Below, piece by piece: positions 35,465 to 47,997 of a DNA stretch of 64,000 nucleotides. Source of the DNA: Hofstenia miamia (taxonomy: Eukaryota > Xenacoelomorpha > Acoela); NCBI GenBank assembly GCA_004352715.1, contig SCFE01000048.1, positions 764,868 to 828,867 of the forward strand, given 5' to 3'. A model generated the notes under the pieces. The model was not told the DNA's origin. It did not search any database and was given only the letters and a program-made list of their open reading frames with translations. Both the position numbers and the translations under genes were made by a program. The stretch's first letter is position 1, and the number at the start of each line of letters is the position of its first letter.

Positions 35465-37394
35465 TTATATATATATATATATATATTTGCCGCGCTTTGT
35501 TCTATGGAAATTGTACAAAGCGACGCTTACTGCATAGTTTTCACCGCGTTTTGTACAAACCCCATAGTACAAAGAGCGGTTAGTTTGTTTTCGGGTTAAT
35601 GTGAAGAGATGTGGCAAAATCGTTAATTGTCTATGCATTGGGGTTTGAGGCTTACCCCAAGTTTTTTCTATAGCCCTGTGAATTTTTGAAAAACTTAAAT
35701 TTGCAATAACCGCTGTATTTACAATATGAATTATTAACACTGTTTTTATAGTTAAATTTCATTAGTTTTTTGTATATTTTACGGTGCTTATGTATTGTGC
35801 AGAGCTTTTTCTCAACCGCTGTAACTGGCCGGTCAACCGAGCTATTTTAATCGGTTTTAACGAGTGCCCAGAATTTCACTTGGATGACACATTCTTAAAG
35901 AGAAGGGCAAAGACACAGCAATTTAATGTAATGATTAAGAAAGTTATATTATCACATTGAAATATTTCTCTAATTTGCAAAGTCTGTAACTCATCAGTAC
36001 AGATTAAGAGTCTAGGTAAGTTTATTGAATCTTGTCCCTCCAAGACTACAAATGCCTTAACTGCATCTGTATAAAAAAAAGTTTTCATTAATAAAATGTC
36101 CTGTCGAAAATGTTGGTATCACAAATACTTGCGGGCAATATGACAAATTGGGTGGTGGTGCAGATACTGGAATGATTTCGATTTCCATAACTGAAAACAC
36201 TGTACGTATCAATATTACAATGAATTCAAGGGAAAGCAATGAGATATGCATTTACAGAACTATATATCAAAATATTACCTGCATCAAGAAATCCTTAGCC
36301 AGCTGTTAGGGCTAGTTTATTGACAATGCCGGTTTGTGGCCAATAAACTTAAAATTAGGCCAGTATTTGGCAGTAGCGGTGAAAGTTTGGCCACCATATA
36401 AATGCAATTTAATTGCAAAAATAAATTGAAATATCACCAATCCAATATATAGAATTCTAATTCAATTTATTACAAAATATAATGTGAGGACATTAAACAA
36501 TTTTGTTGTTATCAAACTTTGATATCAAAATTTGGAAAATCCTGACTTACAAAATCCCGTAAAAAATAGATTATGGTTTTACCGATCAATATTATTCGGT
36601 GAGCGAGACCACTCAGTGTACAATTCTGTCTTCGCATTTTAAAATGAAAAGAAATTTCAAAATGCTGTCAACAATTTTTGGATTATGTGCATGTATATTC
36701 TGAAATCTTCATGATCTCACTCTTTAGCATGTAAAATATAAAACTTTTTCCTTCATATTTAAATATTGTAACCAAACTTTCCTAAGTAATAGCTGCCATT
36801 GAGGGAGAGTGCATCAGAAGAGCACTTTATGCAAATAAAAACATGGGATCAATCAGTGGTGGTGTGCAACAAATATTTTATCACAATCACCTATCACCAT
36901 TATCTTAAGAGTACTGCACTGAGAAAATAACAGTGGCTTCAAGTCTATTCGCTAGTTCTCATTAGTAGGCACGTGAACACCGTTCAACCGACATGACAAA
37001 AATCGTTACACAACCGGTTACAACTCGGGGCACGAGCACGATTTTTTTGTAAAAATTAGCACGGCCCGGCTCCAAAAATCTTGACGCGTCCGGTACCGGT
37101 CAAAGGGCTTGTCGACCGGCCCATCGGGTCGAACCCGTTCCAATTCCGGTATTCTGGAAATATAATAGTTTTGTTTAAACTAGAAATACTCATTTGAAAA
37201 CTTTTTTTGCTACACATAAATCATTAAATTTCGCAAATTTAAAGAGCTGTTAAGCATCAAAGGTTTTTTATCCACTTAAAATGCACAATTTCGTTGTTTA
37301 TTCAAATTACATGTAAATAATGAAAAACAAATTAGGTACAAAGAGCGAGTATTGCGTTGTGCAAATGTACAAAGAGCGGTGTATTAGTATGGAT

Positions 37395-37398
<4 letters not shown>
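35465..37398. other. AT-rich stretch with a recurring short word
   Basis: Begins with a TA run at 35465-35486. The word GTACAAAGAGCG occurs at about 35570, 37338 and 37368, with a variant at 35514. A GC-richer patch at 37020-37150 (with GGGTTCGAC-type words) resembles inverted-repeat transposon ends. No coding region is supported. Confidence 0.5.
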
Positions 37399-37434
<36 letters not shown>

Positions 37435-39105
37435 CTACCAAAGTAATGCGGTAATTCATTTGATATTACATTTCATCAGTTTAATGACAACAAAGTTGCC
37501 ATCTCGGGTAAAAAATATAAGGGTGATTACTACTTTGAATCAAAAACAAAATGACAATATATGAAACTACCAAAGTAATGCGGTAATTCATTTGATATTA
37601 CATTTCATCAGTTTAATGACAACAAAGTTGCCATCTCGGGTAAAAAATGTAAGGGTGATTATTACTTTGAATCAAAAACAAAATGACAATATATGAAACT
37701 ACCAAAGTAATGCGGTAATTCATTTGATATTACATTTCATCAGTTTAATGACAACAAAGTTGCCATCTCGGGTAAAAAATGTAAGGGTGATTATTACTTT
37801 GAATCAAAAACAAAATGACAATATATGAAACTACCAAAGTAATGCGGTAATTCATTTGATATTACATTTCATCAGTTTAATGACAACAAAGTTGCCATCT
37901 CGGGTAAAAAATGTAAGGGTGATTATTACTTTGAATCAAAAACAAAATGACAATATATGAAACTACCAAAGTAATGCGGTAATTCATTTGATATTACATT
38001 TCATCAGTTTAATGACAACAAAGTTGCCATCTCGGGTAAAAAATGTAAGGGTGATTATTACTTTGAATCAAAAACAAAATGACAATATATGAAACTACCA
38101 AAGTAATGCGGTAATTCATTTGATATTACATTTCATCAGTTTAATGACAACAAAGTTGCCATCTCGGGTAAAAAATGTAAGGGTGATTATTACTTTGAAT
38201 CAAAAACAAAATGACAATATATGAAACTACCAAAGTAATGCGGTAATTCATTTGATATTACATTTCATCAGTTTAATGACAACAAAGTTGCCATCTCGGG
38301 TAAAAAATGTAAGGGTGATTATTACTTTGAATCAAAAACAAAATGACAATATATGAAACTACCAAAGTAATGCGGTAATTCATTTGATATTACATTTCAT
38401 CAGTTTAATGACAACAAAGTTGCCATCTCGGGTAAAAAATGTAAGGGTGATTATTACTTTGAATCAAAAACAAAATGACAATATATGAAACTACCAAAGT
38501 AATGCGGTAATTCATTTGATATTACATTTCATCAGTTTAATGACAACAAAGTTGCCATCTCGGGTAAAAAATGTAAGGGTGATTATTACATTAAATCAAA
38601 AAGAAAATGACAATATATGAAAATACCAAAGTAATGCGGTAATTCATTTGATATTACATTTTATCAGTTTAATGACAACAAAGTTGCCATCTCGGGTAAA
38701 AAATGTAAGGGTGATTATTACATTGAATCAAAAACAAAATGACAATATATGAAACTACCAAAGTAATGCGCTAATTCATTTGATATTACATTTTATCAGT
38801 TTAATGACAACAAAGTTGCCATCTCGGGTAAAAAATGTAAGGGTGATTATTACTTTGAATCAAAAACAAAATGACAATATATGAAAATACCAAAGTAATG
38901 CGGTAATTCATTTGATATTACATTTCATCAGTTTAATGACAACAAAGTTGCCATCTCGGGTAAAAAATGTAAGGGTGATTATTACATTGAATCAAAAAGA
39001 AAATGACAATATATGAAACTACCAAAGTAATGTGGTAATTCATTTGATATTACATTTCATCAGTTTAATGACAACAAAGTTGCCATCTCGGGTAAGAAAT
39101 GTTTA
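37399..39105. repeat. 132-bp minisatellite, about 12.7 copies, after (TA)n
   Basis: A TA run at 37399-37430 is followed by a tandem array of a 132-bp unit starting GAAACTACCAAAGTAATGCG. The first eight or nine units are almost identical. The last four carry scattered changes. There are no spacers, so it is not CRISPR. A diverged, inverted piece lies at 23883-24040. Confidence 0.95.
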
Positions 39106-41706
39106 ACAATATAATAGAATTGTTAGTAATCGATCTATTTTTGATGTGACTAAGGCCGATTTTCGCGTAACTCGTACTATTAATAAAGAACAGATAAACT
39201 CCAATATGTACGCACACAAACAATTATTTTTAAATCAGAATGAAATCTACAAACAGGCTACAAAGTTAACATTGAAAATTTCATTCACAAGTCGGACGGA
39301 TTTAAATTATCTTGCACGCGATTCAAGCATAGCGTAAATATTTTCTATCGCGTAGTAAAAATAATGAAATACTACAGCGCAGCTCATGGTATTGGCCATA
39401 GAGCTACTATACATAGCTCCATGGTCTTGACCTACAAATCCTTCATGTCGAGGTCAACATAGATATGTTTATGTGCGGTGCAATGAATGGTTGATATTTT
39501 AAATAAGTTGTCTAGTAATCTTTCAAGTAGAATTTGATGATGTTACAATGACAACTCCCTGATTTATGTGATATGTGAAATAAAGGAATACAAAAATAAT
39601 AATGGGGTTTTCTCTTTCAAGTATTTAGATGGTGATTGTGATTTATGAGATGGATGAAATAAAGGAATACAAAAAATTATTGTAAAATTCGTAAATATAT
39701 AACCCTAGAAAACGTTATAATATATATCACTAAAACAGGAAAGATTTAGCTTTCGAATTTTAAATAAAATAAACCTAAGTGTTGACAATAGAATTGGTTA
39801 GAACATTAAAAAATGTCCCTAGAAATTATAATAATATTGGTCAAAATATTAGAAATTTGTCTGTATTGAATCGAATTATTTCTGTCAATTTCACTAAAGA
39901 GATTGTTTATGACCTCTGTAATGTAATTAAGCATTCTAGCGCACATAGATAGTTCTTAACAACAGCTATTTCTATGAAATAAACGTGCATTGCATTAATT
40001 ATCATTGAAAAACATTTTAAGTTCGTAAAAATCTATTGTTACATTGTTCGCAGTTAACAAAAAAAGTATTGAACATTTCGAAAATCAAACAAGACGGGCA
40101 CATGGAGGTATTGATTAGCTAGAGAATGAAATATGTTTTATGCCCCAGCGTCAAAGTTGCTTAAGAATGTTTAAACCTTGATTTCTTTGAATTTAAAATT
40201 ATATTAACTAAAAGACACAAATCCATAAAACCCGTTTCAATCAGATTTGTGTGCTAAATATAGATTACTAGATCTGTGTATGCACACACACAGGCCTAAC
40301 AAAGGTATCTTATTGAATAATTAAAACAAATGATTTAAGTTTCCGATTTATTTCTCTCCAAATGCGGAATGTATTTTTGGATAAAATGATTTATTGTGGC
40401 TTTCCATCAATAAAGGCGCTGATTTAATATCTTGGCTTCAGTATACAAATATGTTCGTGAAATGTCGAATTAAAATAATATCTATTTATATATACTAAGT
40501 AATTTGCGCAAAGACAATTAAGAGAAAACACGACATTGGACATTTGTACGCAAAATTTAATTAAATCTTGTGCGGGAAAACTAATTAGAAATATTATTAA
40601 TCCCCATTTATAAATATATAGTGACCTATTGAACAATTAATTTTGTCAATTGATGATGAAAATTCCCAAAAATTACATTGTCGAAAATAGACAAATATTT
40701 GACTACTTTTAGAGGCAACCAAGGAATATCTTTATCACCAGAAAAGCATTACGAAATATTTGTCATAATTAAATTTGATCTAAGGATTTTTTTCAATTAC
40801 GTGGCACTGACAACAATATTAAGGCGGCTCCATTCACCAATAATTTTTAAGTAATGTAGTTTTATAAGTGGATATGTTGCAATTTTAATTATAAATCGAA
40901 ATGGTACGGTATTGAGTAATGAAGACACTTATAAATTCTTCAACTATTTCAGTTCCCAGGTTGCCCAAAAATAGTTTAGAAAAAGTTACTTGTTAAACAA
41001 TACTCTATTCACTACAAGAAGAATATTTAATTACTCCAACGAAGGGTATAAAATAGCTAATTAGGTGCGACCCATTACACAAAAGATAAGTCATTTATAG
41101 GATCAAATAACGTTTCAGTCGTTTCTTGAAAACAGAGGGGTTAACGAGAAAATAGCAAACAGTTGACAGATTTCATAATCAGAATAAAAATTCATTATCA
41201 ATGGAGAACTTGCGAGAGATCAGAAGACAATCAAGCGAGATGATATTAGGCCAAAGTCATATAACCCAGAGGACTATCCAACATCTCATTTGAGAAATGC
41301 TTTCAAACGTAGTTCAAAAATATTTTGAACCCAGATTTGGGAGAAGTGAAGTTGAACACTTGAGAGTTTCGAACTTTACCAGTTGGGATACGTTGTAGTA
41401 ATGAAATAGGTGATTGATTGATAAGAATCTTAAAGAATCAAGGAAGAGAGAGATTATTGAATTGAGGTCTCAAAAACCAGATTTCACTCAGTGAAAAATC
41501 AGAATTGAGTAGCTTTGCATCATCAGAAAGTACATCTCACGTTAAGTGAAGAACCACAATTGGAAGGTCATTTATGAAAAATAGAAATAAAAGAGCATAC
41601 AACACTGCGCAGAGGAACGCCCAGCAGTCAATAAATGCAAGGCAAAAGCAAATTATAAATGTTAATAAACTCATGATAAATTATAAATGAATGGAAAGTT
41701 TAATAC
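39106..41706. other. AT-rich stretch, nothing recognised
   Basis: No supported gene. In the proposed model it is intron 3 of the zinc-finger gene. Confidence 0.5.
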
Positions 41707-41868
41707 CATATGGCATTGTCCCTCCGCGAGGTCCTCGTGAAGATTTACTAATGGGTGGAGATGCATTCGGAGGTTTTGGGATTCCACAACGATTACAACT
41801 AGTACGCTTAGCAAAATTATGGTTATCACAAGAAGGACACAGCCAATCACCATCAGCAACTCTTCCAC
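41707..41868 (-). CDS. RanBP2-type zinc-finger protein, exon 3
   Basis: Minus-strand exon with acceptor TTTATATAG before 41868 and donor TATG|GTATTA at 41707. It is phase 1 at both ends, like every other exon of this gene. It encodes RVADGDWLCPSCDNHNFAKR, then CNRC and a Pro/Ser/Arg-rich tail. It is very similar to the finger in the exon at 29959. Its outgoing phase fits the exon at 24129, giving an in-frame Gly at the junction. Confidence 0.85.
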
Positions 41869-42016
41869 CTATATAAATTAAATGTAAAAGCGGGAATAAT
41901 TGAATGCAATGCACCATCACGTCTGAGTAACAAATGCTGCTTAATTTGAGAAAAGTGGATTATTCGGTTTAAAATTTAATGGTGACAGACGTGTTAATGT
42001 TAACTTCAAAAATTAC

Positions 42017-42097
42017 CGGGATATGGGGGGCCATTTCGGGACCTTTTGCTGAATGGTTCATTTTTTGAGCCGTTAATTCCACCTTTATATTCGTTAC
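42017..42097 (-). CDS. Zinc-finger protein, exon 2
   Basis: 81-base exon between acceptor TTATGTCTAG and donor CCCG|GTAATT, phase 1 at both ends. It encodes a basic, Gly/Asn/Ser-rich linker (NEYKGGINGSKNEPFSKRSR). It is found only because the phases of exons 1 and 3 demand it. The frame is open throughout. Confidence 0.7.
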
Positions 42098-42211
42098 CTA
42101 GACATAAACTAATATTAAAAGCAATTCCTAATACGAAAATGAATGTTATACCATAATCTTAGATTTAAATTAAAGGTAATAGTTTGTAATTTATACAAAT
42201 TAAGTACCAAC

Positions 42212-42269
42212 CATCATTAAAACCACGCTTTTGCCCGGAAAATGAGTTATTCGAACGCAATAAAGCCAT
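42212..42269 (-). CDS. Zinc-finger protein, exon 1 with start codon
   Basis: The ATG at 42269 begins MALLRSNNSFSGQKRGFND and the exon ends G|GTTGGT at 42212, phase 1. A stop lies in frame upstream within the A/T-rich flank. With exons 2 and 3 on this strand and exons 4-7 on the plus strand of contig X, the conceptual product is about 318 residues with five zinc ribbons and no other recognised domain. Likely role: an RNA-binding, probably nuclear factor, inferred from finger type only. Confidence 0.7.
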
Positions 42270-44022
42270 GTTGCAACACCACGTTTAAGAAAAACCTCTA
42301 AAATCAAGTACAGGATAAACTTTATGAAATTTGTTAATACATATTAAAACAAGCTAACGCATATTAACAATACTGAACTTAATTTGCTTATTCTGTATAA
42401 ACGTGTTTTATGTATTTTCACTAAGCAAATAACAAAAAGAATCATGAAACTTTAGGAACTTATTTTCTCAGACAAAATAACTAAGAATTATTTCGTATTT
42501 CTTGGAAACAATATTTATACTAAATGCAAAAAAGATTATAACGTGATTTAGTTTTTTGAATTTATTCGAAATTAATATTGCAATTAGTGCATACTTTCAT
42601 TAGGCGATGTTCTAAATCTAAATAAAATGATTTCTTTCTATTCATATTTGCCATTTACAGATTTATTAAAACATGCATTACTCATGGACAGTTACCAAAT
42701 AAATTGCTGATATAATAAGTGTATATAAGAAAGTTATTATTTTTCATTGATTTCCGGCATTTGCAGGTAAGTAGGGATTGCAGAGCCACCTTAAAATCAT
42801 TTTTCACAACAAATTTAAACTTGAATAGAATTTATGGATGATATTTACTGAATGTCCTTTAACTATATGAAACTTGAAATAAATATATTGTGGAATAAAT
42901 TACAAATAATTGAATTTATTACTAGTTTATACACTACACATAGTTTGTTTTGCATTTATTGATGTTACTTATTTGGCACAAGTAAATTTGGCAAAATACT
43001 CAGACTGAATGAAAAACCATTTGTTCAAATTTTGAGTGTTACAGGCAGGTTTTTCAAGAAAAACAGATTCAAAAAAATTTCAACAAAATTTGCCTTGCAA
43101 TTTATAGTTTTTCCAACATTCAATATTGAGAGAAGAAATTTTAATTTATTAATAAATTTTCTTATTTCACTTTTCTGTTATTAGAGTATTTGATTCTAGA
43201 TTACTCCTAAAACTTAACAGTTGCTTCTGAGATGTACATTCTTCAAGAAATAGTGATTTGGATGTTACATTTAGTTGAATATTTCTATAGTGAGCTCTTT
43301 GCAGTTTGATAGTGATTGTTAATGGTTATTCAGGTCATAATTTACTTTTCTGTAATCAATCTAGTTTTATGTTCATTTGATTGTAAATAAATGCAAGTTT
43401 AAGCTACATCCAACTGCTTTGATAATTGTGTAAGCCTAATTCCTAGTGTAGAGTCACTTGGGGCCTTTGATTTTTAATTTTTTATCAATTCTGTAATTTT
43501 GAGCTAAGGACTGCTCCAATTTTAACTGATGACATGTTGTTGATATATGAGATTTTACCAGTTATTTCTAGTGTAGTAATCCAATCTTATATTTGTTTGT
43601 TCCCTCAAAATTGTGTGATGTGTGATTGCTCTTTAATTTTGCAAGGGAAACTGTGCTTGCAAAAAATGTAAGCAATTGCAGGTAATTATTCTTGGTCATT
43701 TGTATAAATAACTGAGAAAACTATAGTGAGGACACAAATAAACTTTGTCTCAGTCAACTGCATTTGGTTTTTGCTTTTATTAACTATTGCTAACTCTTTT
43801 TAGGTATTATGTTACTTAATATAAATGCATAAGCTTCCATTTACAATTTGGGAGTTACCCTTCTGAGTTTAGGATGAAAACACATTCTATTCCAGTAGGC
43901 AGTCCAAATAGAGGACCACATTAAGTCACATGTACTGTAGAGTCACTCAGGGCCACTATTTTGATTAATTTTATCACTTTGATTATTTGGTACTCTAATT
44001 TAGTGTTACATCATAATGACAT
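42270..44022. other. AT-rich stretch, nothing recognised
   Basis: 5' flank of the zinc-finger gene in this orientation. A word GTAGAGTCACT near 43444 and 43936 also occurs inverted near 2675. Confidence 0.5.
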
Positions 44023-45088
44023 TGTAATATCCTCTACCAGGCATTGTCACTATATATCTACTGTTAATGTATAACATTAGTTGTGTTACTGCAGGTAAGT
44101 ATTTACTTGTTACATACTGCTTGACTTGTTGCTTCTGTTAATTTATGTAAACTAGAATTAACCATTCACTATTTAGGTTACAAAGCCATGCAGTAATCTA
44201 TTCAATGATCACTGATGGGCCCAAAGCTGATCTCCCTATCCAGTTTCACCATTTCATCTATTTGGTTGAGTGCCACATCTCAGCTCAATTGATACAGTTT
44301 ATGTGTACCCTATCCTAGCTCAGTGTATACTCAAGGCACAGCACAACTCAACTTAAACTCTATTTTGTAAAAGTGTTCTATCTATTTGCAACCTAACTTG
44401 TTACTAGCTGTTCATTAACTATTACATGTAGCCATTACTGAAATATATTGGCTTGTTTAAATATATTTGGTTCAAACAACTTCCTAACTTACATTTATAA
44501 TTTAATACATGTATGGTCACTTTATCAGTCATTTATGAGTCATCAATTTAGATCTAAAATAGTATTAATATATTTCCTAAGTTTTAGTCATCCAACTGTT
44601 TGTTGACAATCAATTAAGTGCACTTTCATGGTCTGGCACAGGGACCCTAGAATCATTCTCTGTGATGGATCCAGACCACTACTAAACACCACTCCATTAG
44701 CTCAATATCATAGTAATTATTCAAACCATTAAAGTAGAACAAAATAAGAATTCCAAGTGAAATTCTTTATCAAACTCTTACAAGGTTTTTAATCTATTTA
44801 TAGTAATTTCAGAAAAGTACCTGTCAATTCAAATTTAAACTTCTGCCAAGATTGTGGCTAAAAATAATGGAAGTGACTTTGCCCCCTCATTTAGTCAAAA
44901 GTGTTTTTATCAACTGATATTAATCTCTCTCTCTTTTGACACATGTTGTTTCTTGGTTGCATAATAAAATAAATCTAAATTATTCTAATTTATTTGATTA
45001 CAATATTTTTAATCATCTTTTCTTTGATCTTATTCCACTCTGCTCAATGTTTTGCAGCTTATTTCAGATTTATGTGGATTATGCTACA
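44023..45088 (-). repeat. Gypsy LTR, full length (minus)
   Basis: Runs from TGTAATATCC on plus to GGATTATGCTACA at 45088, so in element orientation it is TG...CA with an outer end TGTAGCATAATCC. 1066 bases. Same family as the LTRs in contig W. Flanking five bases (GACAT and CTATA) do not match, so it is not a simple solo LTR. Confidence 0.85.
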
Positions 45089-45165
45089 CTATACATAAAT
45101 AACAAAGGTATGTTGTATACTTTTCCATATTTCATTTTCACCATCTATTTACATTGTTGTATTTA

Positions 45166-46492
45166 TGTAGCATAATCCATTAAAAAATGAAAAAGAAAAG
45201 GAAAAGTAACTAAGCTCAAATATTAGTTAAATATAAAACTCATTTTATCATTTTGTATTTTTAATAGAATTAGCATAACATCACATAATTCAAAAAAATT
45301 GTAAAGCAAGTATTTGCTGCTTCAAATTTTTGCCAAATCACAAGTGGATGATTAGCTCCACATTAATTTTAGCAAGCAACCATTTGCATGCAGAAATATT
45401 TTATGTGGACCACAGAAAACCAAAACAGCAACAGGTACATGTTTATATAATAAATATGTTTGCAGCAATTTCTTTAAATATGTACTAAGTTAAATATTTA
45501 GTTAATTGAGAATAAACTCCTTAGAAGTTACTTTATCTTTATTTGGTTTGCTTAATTATTAATAATGCACAGCTAAGCATTTAATGTGTGTGGTGATCAA
45601 AAAGGCTGTTGCAAGGGGAAATCATTTGCTGCTTTAATCCTTACTCACATCTAAGTTATGTGTACAACTAGGGACATTTTTTAACATGCTTAGCTGGCTA
45701 GCAATCAATTGTTTTTACATGTAGTAATGAATCCACAATAATGCTAGTTAGCCAAACCTAGGCATGTTATATCTTTATCTTATTATAGATCTAAATTTGG
45801 TACATCTTAGGAGACCTATAATGAGACTGATAATGAATGTTTATATGTATTGTAATGCATTGTTACCTTTTAATTATTTTTACTGTAGGTTGAGAAGCTG
45901 CTTTAATTTATAGTTAGTTTGTACACTGTTAGTTTTATCTTTTTTATCTTGTCACAGCTAGTGTTGTGCCTTGTTGCTAGTTTTAACTATATTATATGTA
46001 AACTAGGAAGCTGCTCTATTTATTATATAGTTTCTGTTTGTTCAGCAGCTAGTGCCACTGCATCTTAGCATATTATGTTATCATCTTAACACCACACATT
46101 GTTGAGTGTGAGTTTTAAGTCAAATTGTGACTAGCATTTACTAGCACAAATAGTTGGGATACACATAACAAATATTGTCCTTATGAGCATGAGCTGAGTT
46201 GTTTGAATATGGAATCCTCAGAGCATTGGTTTGACTCTCAGTGAATGGATACCACTTCAGGCAGTTTCCCACTGAAATTATAGTGAGCTGAAGTCTCAGG
46301 GAGCTACCTAAAGAATAGTGGTTAATTCTTATACTTGTGTGGAACCTGATATATATTAGTTTGAGTGCAAAGTATATTAGAGAATAAAGAGTTCAACAAG
46401 ATAGACATTACCTTGCTTTTGAGAAACTACATGGCTGTATTACTAAATAGATACTATTAACTGCACATCTCAGCCTGGGTGATGATTCTACA
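45166..46492 (+). repeat. Gypsy 5' LTR (plus), diverged subfamily
   Basis: Starts TGTAGCATAATCC at 45166 and ends GATTCTACA at 46492, directly followed by a primer-binding site TGGTGACCATGACAG (46493-46507). It faces away from the 44023-45088 LTR, with only 77 bases between outer ends. Confidence 0.8.
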
Positions 46493-47780
46493 TGGTGACC
46501 ATGACAGGACGCCATATTTCCTACTTACATCAGGAAACTCACTGAGAAAATTACCATGTTATCAATGAAAACCTCTCACTCTGTGCTATTTGTTTATGGA
46601 TATATTATGGAAATGATAAATGTTTCACTAACTGTGACATTATTAGAAAAGAAAACTACCTAACCTGCAGGAAAAATTTTTTTGGATTGAATGGGATTGA
46701 GGTTGGAAAAAACTTAGATAACAAAGATTAACTGATATCAAACTAGAACCTCACAACAGTAAGTGATTGCTACATTTTAAAGACAATTCATGACAAACAG
46801 GAAAAAACAGAAGACCCAAATGACCCCCAGAACCTCAATGAGAATGCACTCACAAGAGAACTTAACCCCTACAAAAGATGTCAAAATGGGGACTATACTA
46901 ATGGAAAGCAAATTAAATTTGTTGGAGATACTGGAGACCCCATGCAGGAATCAAAAAAATGAGTTATAATTGAAAAACCAAATCATATTGCTGAATGAAA
47001 AATTTGAGAAGACAGAAAGTGAAAGGAAAATCATTATCAAGGAATTGAAACATGACATGAGTCAACAGTTGGATGAACAAAGAAGCTTTATCAAGCTCAA
47101 GTTGAAATATAAACCCAAGTACTGGTAGAGGTGAACCAATGTATAATTAAACAGAATGAAAGGTGGGAGACAATGTACAACAAACTCAAAGTTGAAAATA
47201 AACAGCTGCAGCAAGAAAACAAAACACAAAAAATGGAAATAGAACATCTAAAAAATCAACTGCATTTGATAAAACTTTCAAAGGATGAAGTAGACCTGCT
47301 GAAACCTATACAAATGGAAGACATATTAATTACAAAGGAACTGGAAGCAGAATTAGGCACCCTGTGGTGATGCACACAAGTCAATTGATCAAAGGTACAT
47401 GACATTAAAACTGAGGAGGTAGAAGAAAAAAAAATGATTATACAGCAAATAACCCAAGAAGAATGGAAAAGGGTCACAATGGAAGTGGCAGCCAAAAGCC
47501 TGAGAAAATAAACATATGAAAAATTGATACTACCAGAAAGATGCAACAAGGAAACAAAACTATGCAAAGCTCAGATCCAGAAATTTACTAGGAAAGTTGA
47601 TAGCTATTCCCCAACATTTAAAGAATGGCTTCAATTGTTCAAACTTACCATGATGGAAAGAAAAGTGAATCAGCAGCCACAAGACTTGGCAGGCACTACA
47701 TACCACCATTATTTGATGCTCAATTCAGAAATGAAAAGGAATTATAAATTGCTAACAAGCTCATTAACAACAAAATCCTT
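46493..47780 (+). pseudogene. Gypsy gag, degraded
   Basis: Follows the primer-binding site. 47131-47370 is a coiled-coil frame with KLKVENKQLQQENKTQK. 47524-47780 holds the capsid-like block FTRKVDSYSPTFKEWLQLFK and a KRNYKLL block, clearly homologous to the gag proteins in contig W. Stops and frameshifts occur throughout. The rest of gag, including the zinc knuckle and protease, is missing because the sequence jumps to RT at about 47780. Confidence 0.8.
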
Positions 47781-47997
47781 AGACCTAGTGAAAGTCAGTA
47801 CACAGCACCAACAGTATTTATCAAACAGGGACATAAGTATAGGCTGTGTATTGACTTCAGAAAATTGAATGAAATTGCAAAGAAAGATTTGTACCCACTA
47901 CTCAGAATTGAAGACATGCTGTATAAAGCAAGCAAACAAGTATTTTACAGTGATAGATCTATGCAAGGTATACTGGCAGGTGCAAATGGAACCAAAA
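47781..47997 (+). pseudogene. Gypsy reverse transcriptase, start
   Basis: The plus frame contains TAPTVFIKQGHKYRLCIDFR and LYPLLRIEDMLY, then, after a one-base change, FTVIDLCKVYWQVQM (motif A). It is the equivalent of 13154 onward in contig W. It is fused to gag by an internal deletion and cut by the gap. Confidence 0.85.

Noticed and set aside
23883-37430. A genomic inversion with breakpoints in the TA runs, to reunite the zinc-finger exons
   Set aside because: It would reverse the left P terminus and the LINE half at 33.5k, destroying the exact target duplication and in-frame LINE junction.
37431-39105. CRISPR array
   Set aside because: Units are contiguous 132-bp repeats with no unique spacers and no cas genes. 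It is a minisatellite in eukaryotic DNA.
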